Below, piece by piece: positions 23,150-35,257 of a stretch of DNA of 64,000 bases (the first letter of the stretch is position 1; every line of letters begins with the position of its first letter). The translations under genes and the position numbers were made by a program. The DNA is taken from NCBI RefSeq assembly GCF_021018805.1, contig NC_086251.1, positions 45,578,767 through 45,642,766 of the forward strand. Reading direction: 5' to 3'. The notes beneath the pieces are model-generated. The model ran no database searches. It saw only the letters and a program-made list of their open reading frames with translations, and was not told where the DNA came from. This DNA comes from Prinia subflava. Taxonomy: Eukaryota > Chordata > Aves > Passeriformes > Cisticolidae.

Positions 23150-24396
23150 CCTTCCACTGTAATGGCTGGCTTGTTAAATAATGGAAGAAATGTGGGTATT
23201 GTCCACATCATCTTCAGTAAGGCTTTTGGCACTGTTTCTCATTTTATCCTCACACAGAAGCTGATGAAGTACGAGCTCGATGAGCCTACACTGAGTGAGG
23301 TGGACAGAAAACTGGCTGAAAGGCTGGGCCCAAAGGGTGATCAGTGCCATGAATTCTAGATGGAGGCCACTAACTAGCAGTATAACCCATGGGTCAGTAC
23401 TGGGTCTGATCCTGTTGAACACCCTCCTTAATGAACTGGATGACAAAGCAAACCACACCCTCAAGAGTGTTTGCTGATGACACAAAACTGAGAGGACTGG
23501 CTCATACACTAGAGGGTGCTGCCATCATCCCGGGGAACCTTGACAGGCTGGAGAAATGGAATTACATTATTGGGAAATTCAACAAGGAAAAGTACCAAGT
23601 TCTGCACCTGGGGAAGAACAACCCCAGGCAAATGCTGTGGACCACCCAGCTGCAAAGGAAGTTGGCAGAAAGTGACCCAGAGCTCCCAGTGGATACCAAC
23701 ATTTACAAAAACCAACAATGCCACCCTATGGCTGAGAAGGCTAGCAGTAGCCTGGGCTGCAGTAGGAGCAGTACTGCCATCAGGCCAAGGGGGGTGATCC
23801 TTCCCATTTACTGACAAGGCCTTGCCTGGAGTACTGTGTTCAGTTCTAGAGTTCCTCAATGCAAGAGGAAGATGGAGCTGTGGGGATTTGGACTTGATGA
23901 TTTCGTTTAACTTGAGAGTTTCTTTGGTCCCATGATACCAGAGAGGACCCAGAAAAGGGTGGCAAAGATGAGGAGGGACTGGAGCATATCTCCTGCAAGG
24001 AAAGACCAAGAGAGCTGGGACAGTTCAGTCTGGAGAAAAGAAGGGTCAGGGGTGGATCTCAGGAATATGCACAAATACCCAAACAGAACCTGCAAAGAGG
24101 ACGGAGCCAGGCTCTTTTCAGAGGAGTCTGGGAGGCCAGAGGACCAGAGGAATGAGCAAAAGCTGGAAATCAGGTGGTCCCAGCTGAACATCAGGTGACA
24201 CTTTTTTACTGTGATGGTGACTAAGCACTGGCACAGGTCGTCAAGGGAGATTTTGAAGTCTTCCTCCTTGGAGACACTGGAAAGACATCTGGATGTAGAC
24301 CTGGGGAATCAGCTCTAGGTGGCCTTGCTTGAACAGGAAGATCGGACCAGATGACCCCCAGAGGTCCCTTCCAGTCTCAATCATTCATATGATTAA
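23150..24396 (+). mobile_element. CR1 LINE, 1.25-kb 5'-truncated copy, plus orientation
   Basis: This is the only CR1 copy on the plus strand. It starts inside the ORF2 reverse-transcriptase region and runs to the 3' end, where CCAGATGACCCCCAGAGG, TCCCTTCCAGTCTCAAT and ATGATT follow the standard CR1 terminus. Diagnostic segments in order are a FSKAF-type motif (23213), an HGSVLG motif (23388), FADD (23470), CTGCACCTGGGGAAGAACAA (about 23603), AGGACCCAGAAAAGGGTGGC (about 23944), and TTCAGTCTGGAGAAAAGAAG. There is an insertion or scrambled stretch near 23880-23935. No target duplication is expected, because CR1 does not usually make one. Confidence 0.95.
23213..23814 (+). pseudogene. Broken CR1 ORF2 reverse-transcriptase remnant
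   Basis: The palm and thumb part of a non-LTR reverse transcriptase is visible in pieces. FSKAFGTVSH lies in one frame at 23213, HGSVLG in a second frame at 23388 (family form QGSVLG), and the catalytic FADD box in a third frame at 23470-23481. Three frames for one domain means at least two frameshifts, and stop codons also occur, so it cannot make an enzyme. The two aspartates of FADD are still present. The upstream endonuclease domain is missing through 5' truncation. The function of the parent protein, target-primed reverse transcription, is known for the CR1 family and is not active here. Confidence 0.9.
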
Positions 24397-25718
24397 ATGC
24401 TATATACTCATCATATATGACAGTGTTCCAGGATGCACTGGACTTATCACTACAATGGCCTAAATCCTGTAACAAATGCCCTTTCCCGTCACTATCCCTA
24501 GAGATTTCTAGTGCATTCAAGTGCCTTGTGCAGCACCTCATCCTGAGATGTGGGGATGTCTGAATTTTTCCTGTGAATTTTTAAATACAGTTTTCTACCT
24601 GAACAAGAAATCTTGCAGGGATTCAAAGTCCCTGTATCCTTTTTACATTTTATCTATGAGTTTCCACTGTACTTACAGATCTGGGAACCAAATTTACAAT
24701 TGACATAGAAAAATCTATTCCTTTAGCCCTACCATTTTGCTAGCTGAGAAGTAACTGCTGTCACCAGGGAGTGCAAGGTCTTGTATCTAGCTCAGTGTCA
24801 ATGACCACCCGTGACAACCTGACCAAGAGTGTCAGAAAGAAAAATACCCTTTAAAAGGCATGAAAAATATATTAATTCCTATCCTCTTGGAAGCTCTTTT
24901 CTCACAAATTCAGAAAGAGAAACAAATCACTATGTCTACCATTAATGCTTAAAGAATTAAAAAGTTTCAGTAGATGCAAGTTTGTCTGCCAGGCAACTTT
25001 AAATGCAGACATGTCTGCCTATGCTAACTCTAATTAAAACATCTAAGAGAGCACCTCTATTTCCCTCAGCAAATCAAATATTCACCCACCTGGTCTCACA
25101 CTGTGAGCTGCAGAAGACAGTTCAAGTCCTTCCCTTTGCAGCTCTCTGCAGAGAGACCAGCTTCAAGCATACTCTTCATTCTTGAAGAGCAATAAATAAT
25201 TAACGTGATGGGTGAAGTATATCCATCTGGAAAAATAATTCTTAAAAATGAAAGATTTGAGAGAACAAAAATATACTAGAATTGCTGAAGGATGCTTGTC
25301 AGAGGAGATTGAAAGCCAAACTCAAGCTGAATCCAAAGATTCAAATAATAAGTCTCTATCTACATGAAATTCTGTCTGGTAGTGAGATGACAGCTAGGAT
25401 GAAATTGAGTGCTCTCTGCGTACAAACACTCAAAATCATTATTCCACCATCAGCTCTTTCCTATGTACATGCACTTCTGAAGACATCACATGCAGATTCT
25501 CCAATCTTTCCTTTGGCTATTTGTGTCCAGGTTGCAAAAAGAATTGTAAGGCTTTATTTAACCTGTCTCCTGCCTAGCCAGGCTTGACTTGAGGCTTCAG
25601 CTCCAAGAACCAGCCCTGATGCATTTGTATTGCCTTGCAGGAAACTGTTGAGTCTGAGTTAGGGTGCATCCTTGTGCAGTCTCCCAGACTGGAGAGCTGG
25701 TCTGCTCTGAGAGCAGGG
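24397..25718. other. Unique DNA between CR1 and the minus-strand LTR
   Basis: No gene is recognised. A 101-codon plus-strand frame at 25282-25587 has no recognisable domain, and no splice-bounded exon could be argued. Confidence 0.5.
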
Positions 25719-25928
25719 CCAAAGTGTCGCGGTGCCTTTGAGAGAACTCTGTCTCTGCCTGCCCGGGTAGCTCAGACACCACAGCAGGCTGAAGGGCTCA
25801 GCCAGGCAGGTCACACAAGCCGGCTGATCCCTGTGAGTTCTTGTGCTGAGAGGCTGTGTGAGGCCGTGGAGAATGCTGACAACGACGGAGAAGAAGAAGG
25901 GAGGAGCCAGTCCAGTAAAAACGACAGA

Positions 25929-25934
25929 TTTATT
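25929..25934 (-). other. LTR poly(A) signal AATAAA
   Basis: TTTATT on the plus strand is AATAAA in LTR orientation. It lies about 75 bases downstream of the TATA box, as expected for R. Confidence 0.7.
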
Positions 25935-26007
25935 TGGGGGTCCCACTGAACGTCCTTATCATCTGCCAGATGCTCAGACTGCCCCTGAGGCTCTTCTGAC
26001 CTGTCCT

Positions 26008-26013
26008 CTTATA
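26008..26013 (-). promoter_or_regulatory. LTR TATA box (TATAAG)
   Basis: CTTATA on the plus strand reads TATAAG in LTR orientation. It follows two ATTGG (inverted CCAAT) motifs and precedes the poly(A) signal. Confidence 0.65.
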
Positions 26014-26300
26014 CAGCAGTGAAATGGGGCGTGGTAAGGAGGTTACAACCAATGGGCTTCAACTAAAGAGGTGGTACAAACATGGGGTGACATTACAGAA
26101 ACCAATCAGGGACAACAGGGAGGGGTTTACACAGACCGTGAGAAAAGATTGACAAATAACTGAAAAGCTATATGACTTAGGGAATGCCAGGATAATACCA
26201 ACAGGGGAAAATGGGGTACAAGGAACATACCATTGTACAATCAACTTGCACAAATCCAATAAACTTATTATGAACTTAATTCCACACCACCACACCAAAG

Positions 26301-27782
26301 CACAAGGCCAGCAGGAGGTGTGGTGGGTCACTTGGGAGAGGAAGAGCATTCCAGCCCTGGAATATGCACATACAGGTCTCAGTATGGTCATTAGATCCAC
26401 AGCATGCAAACTCCTATTCCACTGAGCCTAAATCCCACCAAGAAAGACAATTAAGGAAACAGAGGAACTAAAGCAGACCCTCACAGTGAGGAACAGGGAA
26501 ACAGAAGCAGAATGATGTGCAATAAAATTTTATATCCTCAGATCTGCAGATTTGAAAATCAAATTTAAAATAAATTCCTAAAACCTTTTTGCTGTTACGC
26601 AGTGTTTCTACCAACATAAGTATTGCAGATAAATCTGTGAGATTTCTTTCTAAGCATATTCTCCCTGGAAATAAAATGTTCCTATGGCAAGAGGGGAAGT
26701 GAGGAGTACAGGGTAATCTGACTTAAATGTAACACTGATTCAGTGAGATTCAGTGCAGCCCAGTGAGGGTCTGTCTTTGACATGCTCTTAAGATGACCTG
26801 GATAGCTCCAGCCCATACTCGGGCAAAATAATATTGCTGTCAGTTCCATGCCACAAGACTTTCATCATGGAATAACATTTTCCTGTCTCAGTAGGAGCTT
26901 CAATTAATGATTAATTCAAGGATACAAATATGCTCTATTTGGTCCTAATGTTTCAGTGTTGGAGAAAATACTACCCAGGACATAGAATTTTAAGAAGAGC
27001 AGTCAAAGATTGAGAAACACAAGAATCATGTCAAAACCACTTCTGTGGATACATTAAACAGTAATTGTTCAGGCAGCAAGAAGACACAGGCAGAAACCAC
27101 AGCAGAGTTGAAAAGTCCAAGTGAAAGTAGATGAGGAGTAAAATTTGGGATATTAACAGTCTGTAAAAATGGTCTCCCCCCCTCCATTTTTTTTCATCTT
27201 TTTTGCATTTTTAAGCAAAAAAAGAAGTCACCTACCAGGTAGAGGTTTGCAGGTCTTCATATTTCCACTTATAATCCAGTGCTCATTATTACATATTGAC
27301 TGCTTAGGGAAAATGGGAATTTTAACTGTTATACAGCTCATTGCCCAGTTAAATTATGAATAACAAACACAAATGCTTTAAAGGTTCTTTTGTCCTATAC
27401 CAAATATGAATAAAGAAATAAAGAAAAATTTATCCCTCTCTAATTTGTCACTTGTGATCAAACGACCAAAAAGGAGAAATTTGTTTGGGCAAATACTATA
27501 CATAGAATGAATTAATAATACAGTCATTTGCTTGTCTAACAAATTGAATCATGTAAACTGTGCCTTAATTTGTAAAAACAACTGCAATAAGTTATTTGAA
27601 ATTCACTTGATCCACAGGAAAAATTAATTTCTCATGTATATAAAAAAATTCCAAAGGTTTTGTTGTAATTCTAGGCAAGGCAATGAATGAATAGTCCTCA
27701 AACTAAAGTAATTATGAGTCATGTGTTGAAAGGTTTAAATGAGAATTGCAATGCATTTCAAGAAAAGAAAGAAATTGACTGA
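26301..27782. other. Unique AT-rich DNA
   Basis: No gene or transposon is recognised. A C/T-rich patch occurs at 27172-27210. Confidence 0.55.
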
Positions 27783-28230
27783 TGTGGGCGTGCACCTCAC
27801 ATGATGGAATCTGCACCCTCACAGTAGCAGGGGTCTCCATTTTAGGAAAAGATTTGGGTTTCATTCTTTGTTTCAATTATAAGGTAAAAACCAGAGAATT
27901 CGATACCTTATTTGGCCGTGTTCCTGCACAAAGACACCTGTTGGATCCTTGAAGCTGTACCTCAAAACCCTGTTATTATTTCTCTTGGGCAGAATGCCAA
28001 GAATCCCACCTTACTTGTTACATATTTAAGAGAGTGCACAAAGACTTTCATCGCATTTTCGGGGTGTTGTGGTAGGTGCAAAGGTCCCCCTTGCACCTGG
28101 CACTGCTTTCTCTCTTTTGTTTTGTATGGTTTATTGGTTTTGTATTAAAACATTTTTGCTTTTCAAACACCTCTGATCATGCCCTCTCACTAATACTTTT
28201 AAGCCATCCTGGGGCTGCTGGCCAAAAACA
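27783..28230 (+). mobile_element. Probable solo LTR of an endogenous retrovirus, plus orientation
   Basis: The segment can be framed as TGTGGGCGTG to CCAAAAACA. Inside it are a TATTTAAG box at about 28023, a snap-back pair GGTGCAA / TTGCACC at 28075-28097, and an ATTAAA signal at 28144 followed by a T-rich stretch. These come in LTR order with realistic spacing. The end segment with CTCACTAATACTTTTAAGCC is reminiscent of avian ERVL LTRs. No target duplication could be matched at these borders, so the ends are uncertain and the class is a guess. A chance run of AT-rich signals is the alternative. Confidence 0.5.
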
Positions 28231-31200
28231 GAGGTGACATGCTTGCAGGGAGTTTATAACATCTGGCTCACCATAAATGCATCAGACTGAGACTTTGCTT
28301 CATTAGAGAAATGTAGCTAAGATTTATGTATTAGAAATTGATGCATTTATCTGAAAGAGGACATTTTATTTTGTAAAGAATAATGACCATTAAAATGTGT
28401 TCCTAAAAGTGACATCAAGGAGTCTAGTCCTGCCTGTTGATCATTGCCACCATGAAACTACAAATTTACTGGTCAATGTCAGGGGTTAGCAGGCCATTGT
28501 CCCAAACACTGGACAAGTGTTTCATATTGATAACACCTCAGCACCTCAGGCCATATATCAAGATCAAATTCAGCAAAACACTGGAACACACCTTAATTTT
28601 AAATGTGCACACCAGTACCTCCCAATTCAGTAGAGCACAGAACTAATTCCACTATGTCCTAATTCCACTATGTATTCTGTTTCTTTGTCTGACTCCAGTC
28701 TAAGTCCATTTTGCCCTCTATTTTTTCACAGAGTGGTTAAGTTCCAAAAGAGATTCTTCCTTTCAGGTTCAAAGATATAAATTTTTAAAAGGAGACTTGG
28801 CTATTTAAGGCCCAAGCAATTTGAACTAAAGCATACTAGATCATTTGGAAATTAAGTATACTCACCTTTCTTTCTATTATAGTCCTGCCATAACTACATA
28901 ATTCAGAATAGCAATATCATGAATGCATATCATAAGTATCTTGATTACAATTAGTAGGACCTACAGACATCTAGCTCTAATCTTATGAATTTTTTCATGT
29001 TTAATGCTTCTTTAAGAAGTCTCTAAAATGGTGCTGCAGATTTCCATCTAATTTCCAGAACAATAGTTTTTATCCTGTTATGAAATAATTATTTTATACA
29101 TATTTAGCTAAAATGGCAAACTTATTTCACTTTCTTATTTTAGAATATATTCACAGCCTTAAGACACTATTCTGTTAAACTCTTTCCAGAGCCTTATGCT
29201 ATAGTGCTGCAGCAATATGCAGTTAAGTTTCTGCAGTATGACATTAAGCTCATAACATTGAGGCTGTTTCCAGGCAAAAGAGGAAAGACTTCCAGAGACA
29301 ACAGACCCATATGTATTTTATTCTACTTTATTTTTTCATATCCAGGGAGAAATCCGTCTCCAACTTCTCCATTCAGTTCATCTGTTCCACGCACAACGTG
29401 CTAGCATTGTGAAAAGAGAATCACCACCACATTTAAAGCCTTATCCACTTAAACTGTTGGTCAAATTTCTCTGCTACTTCAGTACTTCATATATTTTTCT
29501 TAGAGTCATATGTCACTCTCCACTCCATCAGAAATGCTGTGTTTTCTTCTAAACAGGACAGTAATTCTGGGATATTAAGTCCTTTACAGCTGAACTGTGT
29601 AAAACACTGTCTATCATATATCCGGCCAGTAACCCATATTTGAGTCAGCAGCCTTTCTGAAATTCTCACCCCAGTTTTCAGTTTTAGCGTCTTCAAAGGT
29701 GGCTTCTTCAGAGAGAAGCAAACTCACTCAGCAATGGATATATTCCCTGGAGAAGGGAACCACTCTTCCTAATCATTCAACAAACCAAATAAGAACATGT
29801 CTAAAGATTTTCCTTGTGAGAACGAGGAGGTGATGTACCTGCACGCAGATATGCACATCCTAGCAGGAAAGTAGAGAGAGATTAAGAACAAGCATGCAAT
29901 TTGGTACACACAGAAGTGATACTAAAAAGTTACATGACCATATTTGTCACTTCTTCAGGAAAAAACATAACAACAATTGCAACAAAAGTTTGAGGGTATG
30001 CATAAGAAAACTTTTAGGCCATAGTAGGAGATGTTTAGTTTCTCTATTTGATGTAGTAATTGAAGTTTTATACACAAGCAAAATATATTATTTCTTAATG
30101 TGAAGGAAATGGCTTACAGTTTATGGATCCTTCTGCCTCATGCACTTCAATTTTTTTTTTACAATATAGTTGCTATTTATTTCACTCCTTGGTGGCTCAC
30201 TTGTACTCTATCCATCCAGCAATACAGTTGACATATCATGACAGTTCTTGCTGCTGTTCCTCAGGAACTGTTGGTTAAATGTCACTGGATCCTCACTGAT
30301 TTATAGATACTTTAAATTATTGAAGCATTCTTTTACTTGCTGCTTATTAAGTCTATTTCCTCATATTCCCAGACCCTCATTCCCATTTATCTCACTTAGC
30401 TGACTCCCCTACTCTTTCTCTTCTCCCTTTGTGTTGAAGACTGAAACAAAGTGGATGCTGAGAATGTTATCTATCTTCATGCAATCTATTATTTAGATTC
30501 TTCATTTTAAAGAGACTGGATGACTCGGGAATTTTAACTGGATAAAACATTCCCTGCTTGGTTGCTGGGTCATCTCTATTATAGGTCACCAATGACTGAA
30601 AACTAGCCTCTGCATAACAAGTCAGTGATTTCAGGTGTTCACAAAGATGATGGAGGAATAATTCAGTGCAGATCAAAAGTCTTCTGCTCAGTCAGACCTC
30701 TTGCTGAAAGTGTGAACAGAATTTCTAATCATACCAAGATTCACTGTATAAAAACTAGCCACACAGACAGAGCTAATTGTATTTTCACAGGCCTTGTTAA
30801 ATGGAAAAGGAAATTAAACAACTTTTTAAAATAGGATGAGGGACACTTAGGCAGTATGTGAGTGATTAAACCAGTATCATCTGTGTTGTACATTTTTTAA
30901 TATTAAAAAATTATTTACAACAGCTGGAGGTCTGAAATCTTTGACCTAACTCTTTTGTACTAATTTTTAGTAAAAGTGTAAAAAGGTCTCATTGCAACAC
31001 AAAGCAACACCATGACAACTATCAGTTAATACCAAAGTCCTTGGTAGAAGAGGTCTTTAAAGAGAACATCAGATAGAGCTGGGCAGTAATTACAGGCAGA
31101 CAAATGCTGTGAGGCAGAATCATGAGAAGAGAGTACTCTGTATAAGAACATATCAAGCCTGGGGAGAGGAAGAATCCAGAAAGCCTCTTCTCAAATCTGC

Positions 31201-31470
31201 TTTTACTTACTCATCGATTTGCATGGTAATTTTTCACAAATTCAGCTTTGCTCCTGAATTTTCAGCTAGATTCCTGCGAATCATTATAACACAGAAATTC
31301 AAATATATTTGTTCTGTAACCCTTTTGTTACATTGTCTTTGTTTCCCATACACACAGCAATAGTACACTCTTACTGTAAACTGCTGTCTGAAAGCAGAGT
31401 AGAAGCAGCCTTAACCCCATCTTTTTTAAAAGTACAGAATCAGTGAACAAAATGTCCTAGTCATAGACAA
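28231..31470. other. Unique AT-rich DNA
   Basis: About 3.2 kb without a recognised gene or transposon. Open frames are at most about 70 codons and have no domain. Confidence 0.55.
28643..28674. repeat. Tandem duplication of a 16-bp unit
   Basis: CTAATTCCACTATGT occurs twice in direct succession (28643 and 28659), the copies differing only in the last base of the unit. Confidence 0.9.
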
Positions 31471-31481
31471 ACACACACACA

Positions 31482-31533
<52 letters not shown>
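31471..31533. repeat. (AC)12 followed by poly(A)39
   Basis: Twelve AC dinucleotides run straight into 39 uninterrupted A bases. The AC part can form Z-DNA, while the A part is rigid. A compound microsatellite of this kind is strongly length-polymorphic. Confidence 0.97.
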
Positions 31534-31534
<1 letters not shown>

Positions 31535-32899
31535 AAACCTCCAACCACCACTGAGGTTATTAGAGATGACTACATGAATAAGTTCCATGAGTATCAATCA
31601 GGACATCACTCAAGAGACATTGGGCTAGAGAGGCCAATATACAATGTTGAAAGTGCATTCCATATCAGTTAAATAGAATAAGAAACAGATCTCATGCCCT
31701 CACTATATGCTGACATCTGTAACAGAAGGGCAAAACAGTATTTGGTAAACAGATGCAGCCAAATCGTTAATGCTAAAAATTAGTATACTATCATCGTACT
31801 CACCAGTCAATCCTTCTTAACATGGGAAATGGAGAATTTTTTTTTTCTTAAAGAGATATTTAATCCTTGCAGGAGAAATACAATCTTTCATACGGGTTAC
31901 TCTTAACAAAATATTGCATTACTTCTGCAAATAACAAATTTAGGCTTCAATTACCCTAACTTTTTTCCTATAGAGTGCTTTAATGTGAAAGTTTTCCCAA
32001 AGGATGTTACAAAGATCATTACCTTTATGGCAATTCTAAAGGCAGGGAAACAAGGCAAGAAAAAATGAAGCTGCATGACCATTGTCCCCCATTGGTCATT
32101 GAACAAATAAAGCTTCCTAGACCTATGCTCTCTTAAATAGCACTTCTTTAGAAGCATTTTTAGTTTAATTCCCATCAGTTTTAGAAGCAAGATGGTGATT
32201 TTTAAACCTATGTCTTACAGGAAAAAATAACCCTCAGGAAAGGAATGTAAATATCAAAAAAACCTGAAGCACTGAATCCATCACCCATGACTAATGACTT
32301 ATTGAGAAGACAGCACGAGCACTTTTCTAGATGCAGCTAGAAGACATTTATCCCCCAGAAAATCAGTTTTCAGTACTTGCTCTGTTTCACAGGATGTTAT
32401 GGTAACACCAGAGGATCCCTGCCCAGTTTGAGGAAGCAATTTGCAATGGAAGCTTTCAATTACCTCAATCTTTTTTAAAATTAGAACATTTTGCAAGGTT
32501 TAAAGAAAATAAAAGTAGAAAGGACTTGGGTGAGATCAGAAACAATGGCACAGTGAAAATGTGAAACCAGGGCTGCGACTGGTTCTGTTTGTCATGCTTC
32601 CCTTGACAGCCTTTGTATAGTAATCCTGGCCAGAGCTCTAATTTAGATAATTACATTTTTTAAGCTAAATTTCTCCCTCCAGTTTCAGTTGGCTGGGACT
32701 TTTCTTCCTTTCTAATATGAACCACATGCAGACTTAAACTGAGTAGTGTTAAGCAGCTGCTGCATTTCATTCCAGGCAGGTTGCCATTGATGGATCTGGC
32801 TGTATGACATTGAGGGCCACTGAACTGAGATGTGAGTACATGAAGTGAATACCTAACCCCAGTGAATCAATGGCAGAACGTAGGCACAGTTAAGGTGGG
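31534..32899. other. Unique DNA, with a possible conserved block at 32560-32800
   Basis: No gene is recognised. The last 250 bases or so have balanced base composition and no repeat similarity, and are raised as a candidate conserved element. Confidence 0.5.
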
Positions 32900-32965
32900 G
32901 TTTCATAGCTCTGTGATTACTATATACTTTGAGCAAGTCACTGAACTTCTGTTTCCCTTTCTTAT
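32900..32965 (+). mobile_element. MIR-like SINE remnant, plus orientation
   Basis: TTTGAGCAAGTCACTGAACT followed by TCTGTTTCCCTTTCTTATG parallels the MIR segment gggcaagttacttaacctctctgtgcctcagtttcctcat, with a gap where ctgtgcctca should be. CTCTGTGATTAC just upstream could be the decayed ctgtgtgacc. It is short and old. Confidence 0.5.
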
Positions 32966-35076
32966 GCAATGTATATATTCCCCCGGTACAAAAGCTTCTG
33001 CTTACATTGTGGTAATATTCTAATACAGATGGAGTCCAGATCTCAAATAAACATCAAGGCAAAACAGATTGTGCCTATTGCACTAAATTACCAAGTCCAG
33101 AGAAATTCCTAAAATTAAATGTGGTTGCACACTATGATCTGCTGAATATTTTGTCAGAGGATAATTCTTTAGAGTTTTCAGTCCTGCTCTGGGCCATCAA
33201 AAAGGCAGAAAAACACAGTCAGCTCCTGCCAGCAGCTAAGGTTAGCTTCCAAGACCCCATCAAAACCAAAATGATCCAAAGAAAAAATTGATGCAAAAGT
33301 CTTGCACCAGAAGAAATCAAAGGGAACTCCATCTGTTTGGACACACCTGCCAAATGGAGAATGTCCACTTTCTAAAGATTCTGTGCTCTTTGGCCTGAGA
33401 GCAAGCAGCACATCAGGAGGCAAACAACACAGCATTCAGCTAGATGATATAAACAAATGAACAGCAGGTAGATGAACACACTGCTGTGCAAAACAAAACA
33501 CAAAAGCAAAAGACAAAAATCAACCTCCATAGTCATAAGACTGGAAGAAGGGAAGTAATACAAGAAGAAAATAGGCATATTGAGACCCTTATTTAGTGCT
33601 TGTGATATTTCAGGCTTCTATTTCAGGGACTTGAATCACCGTTGAAAGAAACTTGTAATCAGAGGGACTTTGCTAACTCGAATGTTCGCCACTTTTGAAA
33701 AGCGCTGCATTTGTTTCCAGGGTGAGAAGGCTTCCAGGATGTGAAGGGAAGCCCTCTGAGCTAAATCCCCTAGGGTTGTAAAAAAACAAATTCACAAATT
33801 ATGAGGACTTCTAAAATCTCTAAACTTTGAGCATAGGAGGAACAGGTTCACAGCTTCACTATTCAGGCTCAATTGACAAAAGAGGGAAAGAAATGTATAA
33901 GTCTAATAGAAAATGATTGGAAGTGAATGAAGCAGCACTGATTTATTTAGCTTGAAGTCCAGCAGATTGCTAGAGATGGAGGTTCTCCTCTTCCCTTCAG
34001 GCTTTAGATTGCAGCTTCTTGTGTAGTTAACTGCCTAAAAAGCAAACTTTCTAATTTAGTATGCATTGCTAATTTTATTATTTTTCTTTCTTCAATTTTC
34101 CTCTTTAATCTTTATTCATAAATCACTAATCCAGCCTCATTTGTTTCAACTTCTGCTAAAGGACAATATGAGCATCTTTCAACCTCACTATATGAATTTA
34201 TTTGGAAGCATTGTATATTTGCAAGTTTGTATTTGATCTTAATGCCTGCTTACATCCTTGCATGTCTGTCTGGTATTATTCTCCCTCATGTAAATTTAGT
34301 ATGTTGTTTGTAAAGGAATTTTATTTAAAAATAAAACAAACAAACAAACAAAAACTTCATTAAATATGTAAAGCTGTTCTAAAGGTCAATAAAATACTTA
34401 TGTAGTTATCCAGACAAATTGAAGCAAGACTGCATCACCAAAGAGTAAGATGAGCTCCAATGTCATCACTTTCCCAAACAGAAGTTTGCCAAAATTTTCA
34501 AATATATTGTTTCATCTATATTAAATACATGTAGTGAACAGTTTTTGGTATGGAAAACTTCATTTGACATGTGAAAGATGGTGGAAGGAATATTTTCCCT
34601 AAGGCTTTTATTTGCAGAAAAAACAAGAAACAAAGGCTTTCTTGCTTCCAAGTGTTTAAATGAGCTCAGAATAATCCTGTGCACAGTTGTCTGTCTTCCT
34701 CAGAGACAAAGTCAATTATACAGCTGTGTGAGACATTAATTAAAATGCCAAAAAATGTCAATTTTGACAGTCAGGTATAATACAACATGCAGAATCTTAG
34801 TTCCTAGGAGTTTGCTTTATCTCTTGATCAGAGAAGGTTCTATTTTTGAAAGTGAAATTACATGGGGAACTTTCTGAAAACACAGTTATGTGGAGTGGAA
34901 GAGACTGCTTGTGCCCAGCATCCCTTCAGATAGAGGCTTTCCTGCCCAGGGGGACCATGGGGAGCTGAAGAGTCCCAGGAGTGGCTGCTGGAGGCCACGG
35001 CCAGATTTGTACAGCCCCTTACAAATCCTTTGAGAGAACTCCAAAATATTTTCAATTGTTCATCTGAAGCCTGCTC
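32966..35076. other. Unique AT-rich DNA
   Basis: No gene is recognised. An A/C-rich patch lies at 33488-33520 and a (CAAA)4 run at 34337-34353. A GC-richer patch lies at 34910-35020. An 85-codon minus-strand frame (33178-33435) and a 72-codon one (34466-34684) have no recognisable domain. Confidence 0.5.
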
Positions 35077-35087
35077 ATATACATATA

Positions 35088-35126
<39 letters not shown>
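35077..35126. repeat. (AT)n microsatellite
   Basis: Alternating A/T, including a 33-base uninterrupted alternating stretch at 35094-35126, preceded by ATACATATATATATG. It is self-complementary and may extrude as a cruciform. Confidence 0.96.
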
Positions 35127-35127
<1 letters not shown>

Positions 35128-35257
35128 AAGCTGTATGGATTGATTTTCAGCTATGTCAAATATGAAGATCACTGTTGAATGTCAAGACTCCTTATCAGCT
35201 CCTAGAGCCAGGACACAATATGTGGGTCTGAATTTACAACATCCAAAACTGGATTAT

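Larger units (their letters stand above)
25725..26294 (-). mobile_element. Solo LTR of an ERVK-like endogenous retrovirus, minus orientation, perfect 6-bp duplication
   Basis: Read on the minus strand the element starts TGTGGTGGTGTGG at 26294 and ends GCACCGCGACA at 25725, giving 570 bases with TG...CA ends. The host sequence CCAAAG is present immediately left (25719-25724) and right (26295-26300), a perfect 6-bp target duplication. It carries inverted CCAAT motifs, a TATAAG box (26008-26013) and an AATAAA signal (25929-25934), both on the minus strand. No internal retroviral sequence is attached, so it is a solo LTR. Its first 13 and last 11 bases match the LTR at 3167-4001, while the interior is strongly diverged. 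The two therefore look like subfamilies of one group. Confidence 0.93.

Noticed and set aside
23509..24198. Frames of 88 to 166 codons on both strands
   Set aside because: They lie in the plus-strand CR1 tail. The minus-strand frames are antisense shadows.
34858..35055. 65-codon minus-strand frame in a GC-richer patch
   Set aside because: No domain, no splice context, and the frame is no longer than expected by chance at that composition.
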